Origin: Streptosporangiaceae bacterium
Lineage (GTDB): Bacteria; Actinomycetota; Actinomycetes; Streptosporangiales; Streptosporangiaceae
Assembly (NCBI GenBank): GCA_030050125.1
Contig: JASIJN010000031.1
Coordinates: forward strand, 1 to 6,191
Reading direction: 5' to 3'
DNA: 6,191 nt
In this document: positions 3,716-6,191 of the stretch, one piece after another
Layout: each line of letters starts with the position of its first letter
How positions within the stretch are numbered: position 1 is the first letter of the stretch
Made by a program: the position numbers and the translations under genes
The notes under the pieces: model-generated
Database searches by the model: none
What the model was told of the DNA's origin: nothing
What the model saw: the letters and a program-made list of their open reading frames with translations, nothing else

Positions 3716-6191
3716 ATGGGTGAGCACGGCGGTAGCCATGCGGGCGGGCTGGTCCGCGCGTTCCGTCAGAAAGCCGGGCTCACCCAGCGGCAGCTCGCCC
3801 AGGTCGCGGGCGTCAGTGTGGGCGTGGTGCGCGACCTGGAGCAGGGCCGGACCGCGCGCCTGCACACCGAGTCAGTGCGGCGGCTGGCCAGCGCGCTGCG
3901 CCTGGACCGGCAGCAGGCCAGGGAACTCAGCCTGGCGGCACGGGTGCCCGCCGACGGGGCCGCGGCGCGCGTCCAGACGGGCGAGCTGCGGATTAGCGTG
4001 CTGGGGCCGGTAGCGGCCTGGCGGCACGGCGCGCCGGTGGCGCTTGGCCCTCCGATGCAGCGGGCGGTGCTGGGGCTGCTAGCCGTATACACAGGCACCG
4101 GACTTTCTCGTTCCGTGGTCACCGACGCGCTGTGGGGGGAGGATCCGCCGATGACGGCGGCGTCGATGCTGCTGTCCTACATCAGCCGGCTTCGGCGTCT
4201 GCTGGGGCCCGGTGGTCCGGTGCGCACGACCGGCAACGGCTACCGGCTCGAGCCCGCGGCCTGCGAGCTGGACCTGCTCATCTTCGGCGGGTTGGTCCGC
4301 CACGCCCAGAAGGCCCAGGCTGCGGGCGAACTCGCCACGGCATGCCAGGCCTACGCGGACGCGATCGCGCTGTGGCGAGGAGACCCGCTGGCCGACTGTG
4401 ACATCCTGCAGGGCCATCCGGCGGTCGTGCGGCTGAGTCAGCAAAAGGCCGACGCGGTCACCGGTTACGCGGACGCCGCGATCGCGGCCCGGTGCCCTGA
4501 CCGCATCCTGCCGCACCTACGTGAGCTGACCGACCGCGAGCCGCTGAACGAGCGGGCGCATGCCCTGCTGATGATTGCGCTCGCGGGCAGCGGCCAGCAG
4601 GCCACCGCGCTGGGCGTCTTCGACCAGATGCAGCGCCGGCTCGACAACGAGCTCGGGATAAGGCCGGGGCCCGAGCTGACCGCTGCCCAGGTCCAGGTGC
4701 TGAGCCAGCAGATCCCAGTGGGCCCGGCGACCGCCTCGGCAGCCGCGGCTGCCGCGCGTCCGCGACCAGCTGCCCGACACTTTCCCGGCCAGCTGCCATG
4801 CGCGGTGGCGCATTTCACCGGCCGAGCGGTCGAGTTGGCAGCGCTGAACACCGCGCTCGATCAGGCCGCGGGCCGGACAATCGTGATTTCCGCGATCGCT
4901 GGGACTGCAGGAGTGGGCAAGACCGCACTGGCCATCCAATGGGCGCACCAGGTCACAGGACACTTCCCCGACGGCCAGCTCTACGTGAACCTGCGCGGCT
5001 ACGATCCCGACCAGCCAATGCCCGCGGCCGACGCGCTGGCCAGGTTCCTGCGCGCCCTAGGGGTGCCCGGCCAGGACATCCCGGCTGAAGAAGACGAGCG
5101 CGCCGCCCGCTACCGCAGCCTGCTGGTCGGCAAGCGTGTGCTGGTCATGCTGGACAACGCCGGATCGGCCGAGCAGGTGCGCCCCCTGCTCCCCGGCACC
5201 CCGGCCTGCACGGTGATGGTGACCAGCCGCGATGCGCTGGCCGGGCTGGTGGCCAGGGATGGTGCCACCCGCCTGGAGCTGGACCTGCTGCCGCTAGAGG
5301 AGGCGGTCGATCTGCTGCGGACGCTCATCGGGGCGCGCGTCGACGCGGCCCCCGATGCGGCCGCGGAACTAGCTGCCCAGTGCTGCCGGCTGCCGCTGGC
5401 ACTGAGGGTGGCGGCCGAGCTCGCCACCAGCCGCCCGGGCGTGCCGCTGACCCAGCTGACTCGCGAGCTGGCTGACTTGCATAAGCGTCTGGACCTGCTC
5501 GCGGCAGGCGGAGACCGCCGCGCCGCGGTGCGAGCCGTGTTCTCATGGTCTTACCAGCACCTCGGCGCTGATGCCGCCCGGGGATTCCGTCTGCTTGGCC
5601 TGCATCCCGGCCCCGACTTCGAGCCGTACGCCGCCGCGGTGGTGACCGGCACGACGGCAGAGCATGCCCGCCGCGTGCTAGGCGAGCTTTCCCGCGCGCA
5701 CCTGATCGCCGAGCACGTTCCCGGCCGGTATGCCTTCCACGACCTGCTGCGCGCCTACGCCGCCGAGCAGGCCCGGCACACCGACAGCGACGCCGCCCGG
5801 CGCGAGGCCACCGGCCGGGTCCTCGACCACTACCTGCACACCGCCGCCCGTGCCGCCCGCCTGCTGAACCCGGCCAAGGAGCCGGTGGTCCTGGCCCCGC
5901 CCAGGCCCGGCGCCGCGCCCGGGCGGCCCGCCGACCGCACGCAGGCCCTGGCCTGGTTTGAGGCCGAGCACCAGGTCCTGCTCGCCGCGGGCAGCCTCGC
6001 CGCCGGGTCCGGGTTCGACCGCCACGCCTGGCAGCTTCCCTGGGCCACGGCGGACTTCCTGGAAGCCCGCGGGCACTGGCAGGAATGGGCCACGGCCCAG
6101 CGCACGGCGCTGGCCGCCGCGACCCGCCTGGGCGACATCGCCGCCCAGGCCCTGTCCGGCCGCCTGCTGGCGAACGCCTGCAGAGGCCTCG
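3716..6191 (+). CDS. XRE-SARP-NB-ARC (AfsR-like) transcriptional regulator, C-terminus beyond window
   Basis: ATG 3716 opens a frame running off the right edge; 825 residues are visible. Domains in order: an XRE-type helix-turn-helix (about 10-65; GLTQRQLAQVAGVSVGVVRD at 21-40 and EQGR), an OmpR/SARP winged helix (about 89-178, from GELRISVLGPV to GNGYRLEP), a bacterial transcriptional activation domain (about 183-330, ending LGIRPGPEL), then an NB-ARC ATPase. The ATPase has a P-loop GTAGVGKT (396-403), Walker B VLVMLDNA (475-482), VTSRD (502-506), RLPLAL (558-563) and FHDLLRAYA (674-682). The tail (AWFEAEHQVLLAA, GHWQEWATAQRTALAAATRLGD) is the start of the helical/TPR region of AfsR-like proteins. 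Such proteins activate secondary-metabolite operons at tandem repeats, using nucleotide binding as a switch. It diverges from the peptide operon across 350 bp and is the likely cluster activator, which is inferred. All visible ATPase motifs look intact. Confidence 0.94.
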   Translation, partial: MGEHGGSHAGGLVRAFRQKAGLTQRQLAQVAGVSVGVVRDLEQGRTARLHTESVRRLASALRLDRQQARELSLAARVPADGAAARVQTGELRISVLGPVAAWRHGAPVALGPPMQRAVLGLLAVYTGTGLSRSVVTDALWGEDPPMTAASMLLSYISRLRRLLGPGGPVRTTGNGYRLEPAACELDLLIFGGLVRHAQKAQAAGELATACQAYADAIALWRGDPLADCDILQGHPAVVRLSQQKADAVTGYADAAIAARCPDRILPHLRELTDREPLNERAHALLMIALAGSGQQATALGVFDQMQRRLDNELGIRPGPELTAAQVQVLSQQIPVGPATASAAAAAARPRPAARHFPGQLPCAVAHFTGRAVELAALNTALDQAAGRTIVISAIAGTAGVGKTALAIQWAHQVTGHFPDGQLYVNLRGYDPDQPMPAADALARFLRALGVPGQDIPAEEDERAARYRSLLVGKRVLVMLDNAGSAEQVRPLLPGTPACTVMVTSRDALAGLVARDGATRLELDLLPLEEAVDLLRTLIGARVDAAPDAAAELAAQCCRLPLALRVAAELATSRPGVPLTQLTRELADLHKRLDLLAAGGDRRAAVRAVFSWSYQHLGADAARGFRLLGLHPGPDFEPYAAAVVTGTTAEHARRVLGELSRAHLIAEHVPGRYAFHDLLRAYAAEQARHTDSDAARREATGRVLDHYLHTAARAARLLNPAKEPVVLAPPRPGAAPGRPADRTQALAWFEAEHQVLLAAGSLAAGSGFDRHAWQLPWATADFLEARGHWQEWATAQRTALAAATRLGDIAAQALSGRLLANACRGL

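Overview
The window looks like DNA from a high-GC actinobacterium. Coding regions are strongly G+C-biased at third codon positions, one start is GTG, and a large AfsR/SARP-type regulator with an ATPase domain is present. Streptosporangiales-like or Streptomyces-like taxa are plausible, but the genus cannot be fixed from the sequence alone.

The left 3.4 kb is one leftward (minus-strand) operon for a ribosomally synthesised, post-translationally modified peptide (RiPP). In order of transcription it encodes four proteins: (1) a 151-residue precursor peptide (3365 to 2910) with a short basic leader and eight copies of the tetrapeptide CFAY at a 16-residue period; (2) a YcaO-domain enzyme (2866 to 1631); (3) a TfuA-like protein (1634 to 855); (4) the N-terminal half of a DUF885-family putative metallopeptidase (858 to beyond base 1). 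The YcaO/TfuA and TfuA/DUF885 junctions are both 4-bp ATGA overlaps, so the three enzymes are probably translationally coupled. The YcaO-TfuA pair is the known signature of peptide-backbone thioamidation (thioviridamide-type RiPPs, thiovarsolins, methanogen McrA). The locus is therefore best read as a multi-core thioamidated-RiPP cluster, with the DUF885 protein as a candidate protease for releasing or trimming the cores. The chemistry and the product are inferred, not seen.

From 3716 to the right edge runs a divergent plus-strand gene for a SARP-family regulator: an N-terminal XRE-type helix-turn-helix, an OmpR-like winged helix, a BTAD, an NB-ARC-type ATPase module, and the start of the C-terminal helical/TPR region. 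It is cut off by the window. It probably controls the peptide operon from the shared 350-bp intergenic region (3366-3715). That region holds a tandem pair of near-identical 11-mers, a TCTAGG-N12-CCTAGA dyad and a small palindrome, all 40-92 bp upstream of the precursor start.

The most notable element is the CFAY repeat precursor. Repeat units 1, 3 and 6 differ from one another by only 1-2 of 48 bases, and the protein stops exactly after the eighth CFAY. No transporter, cyclodehydratase partner (E1-like or Ocin-ThiF), lanthionine synthetase, RNA gene, mobile element or CRISPR array was seen. The cluster probably continues leftward past base 1.
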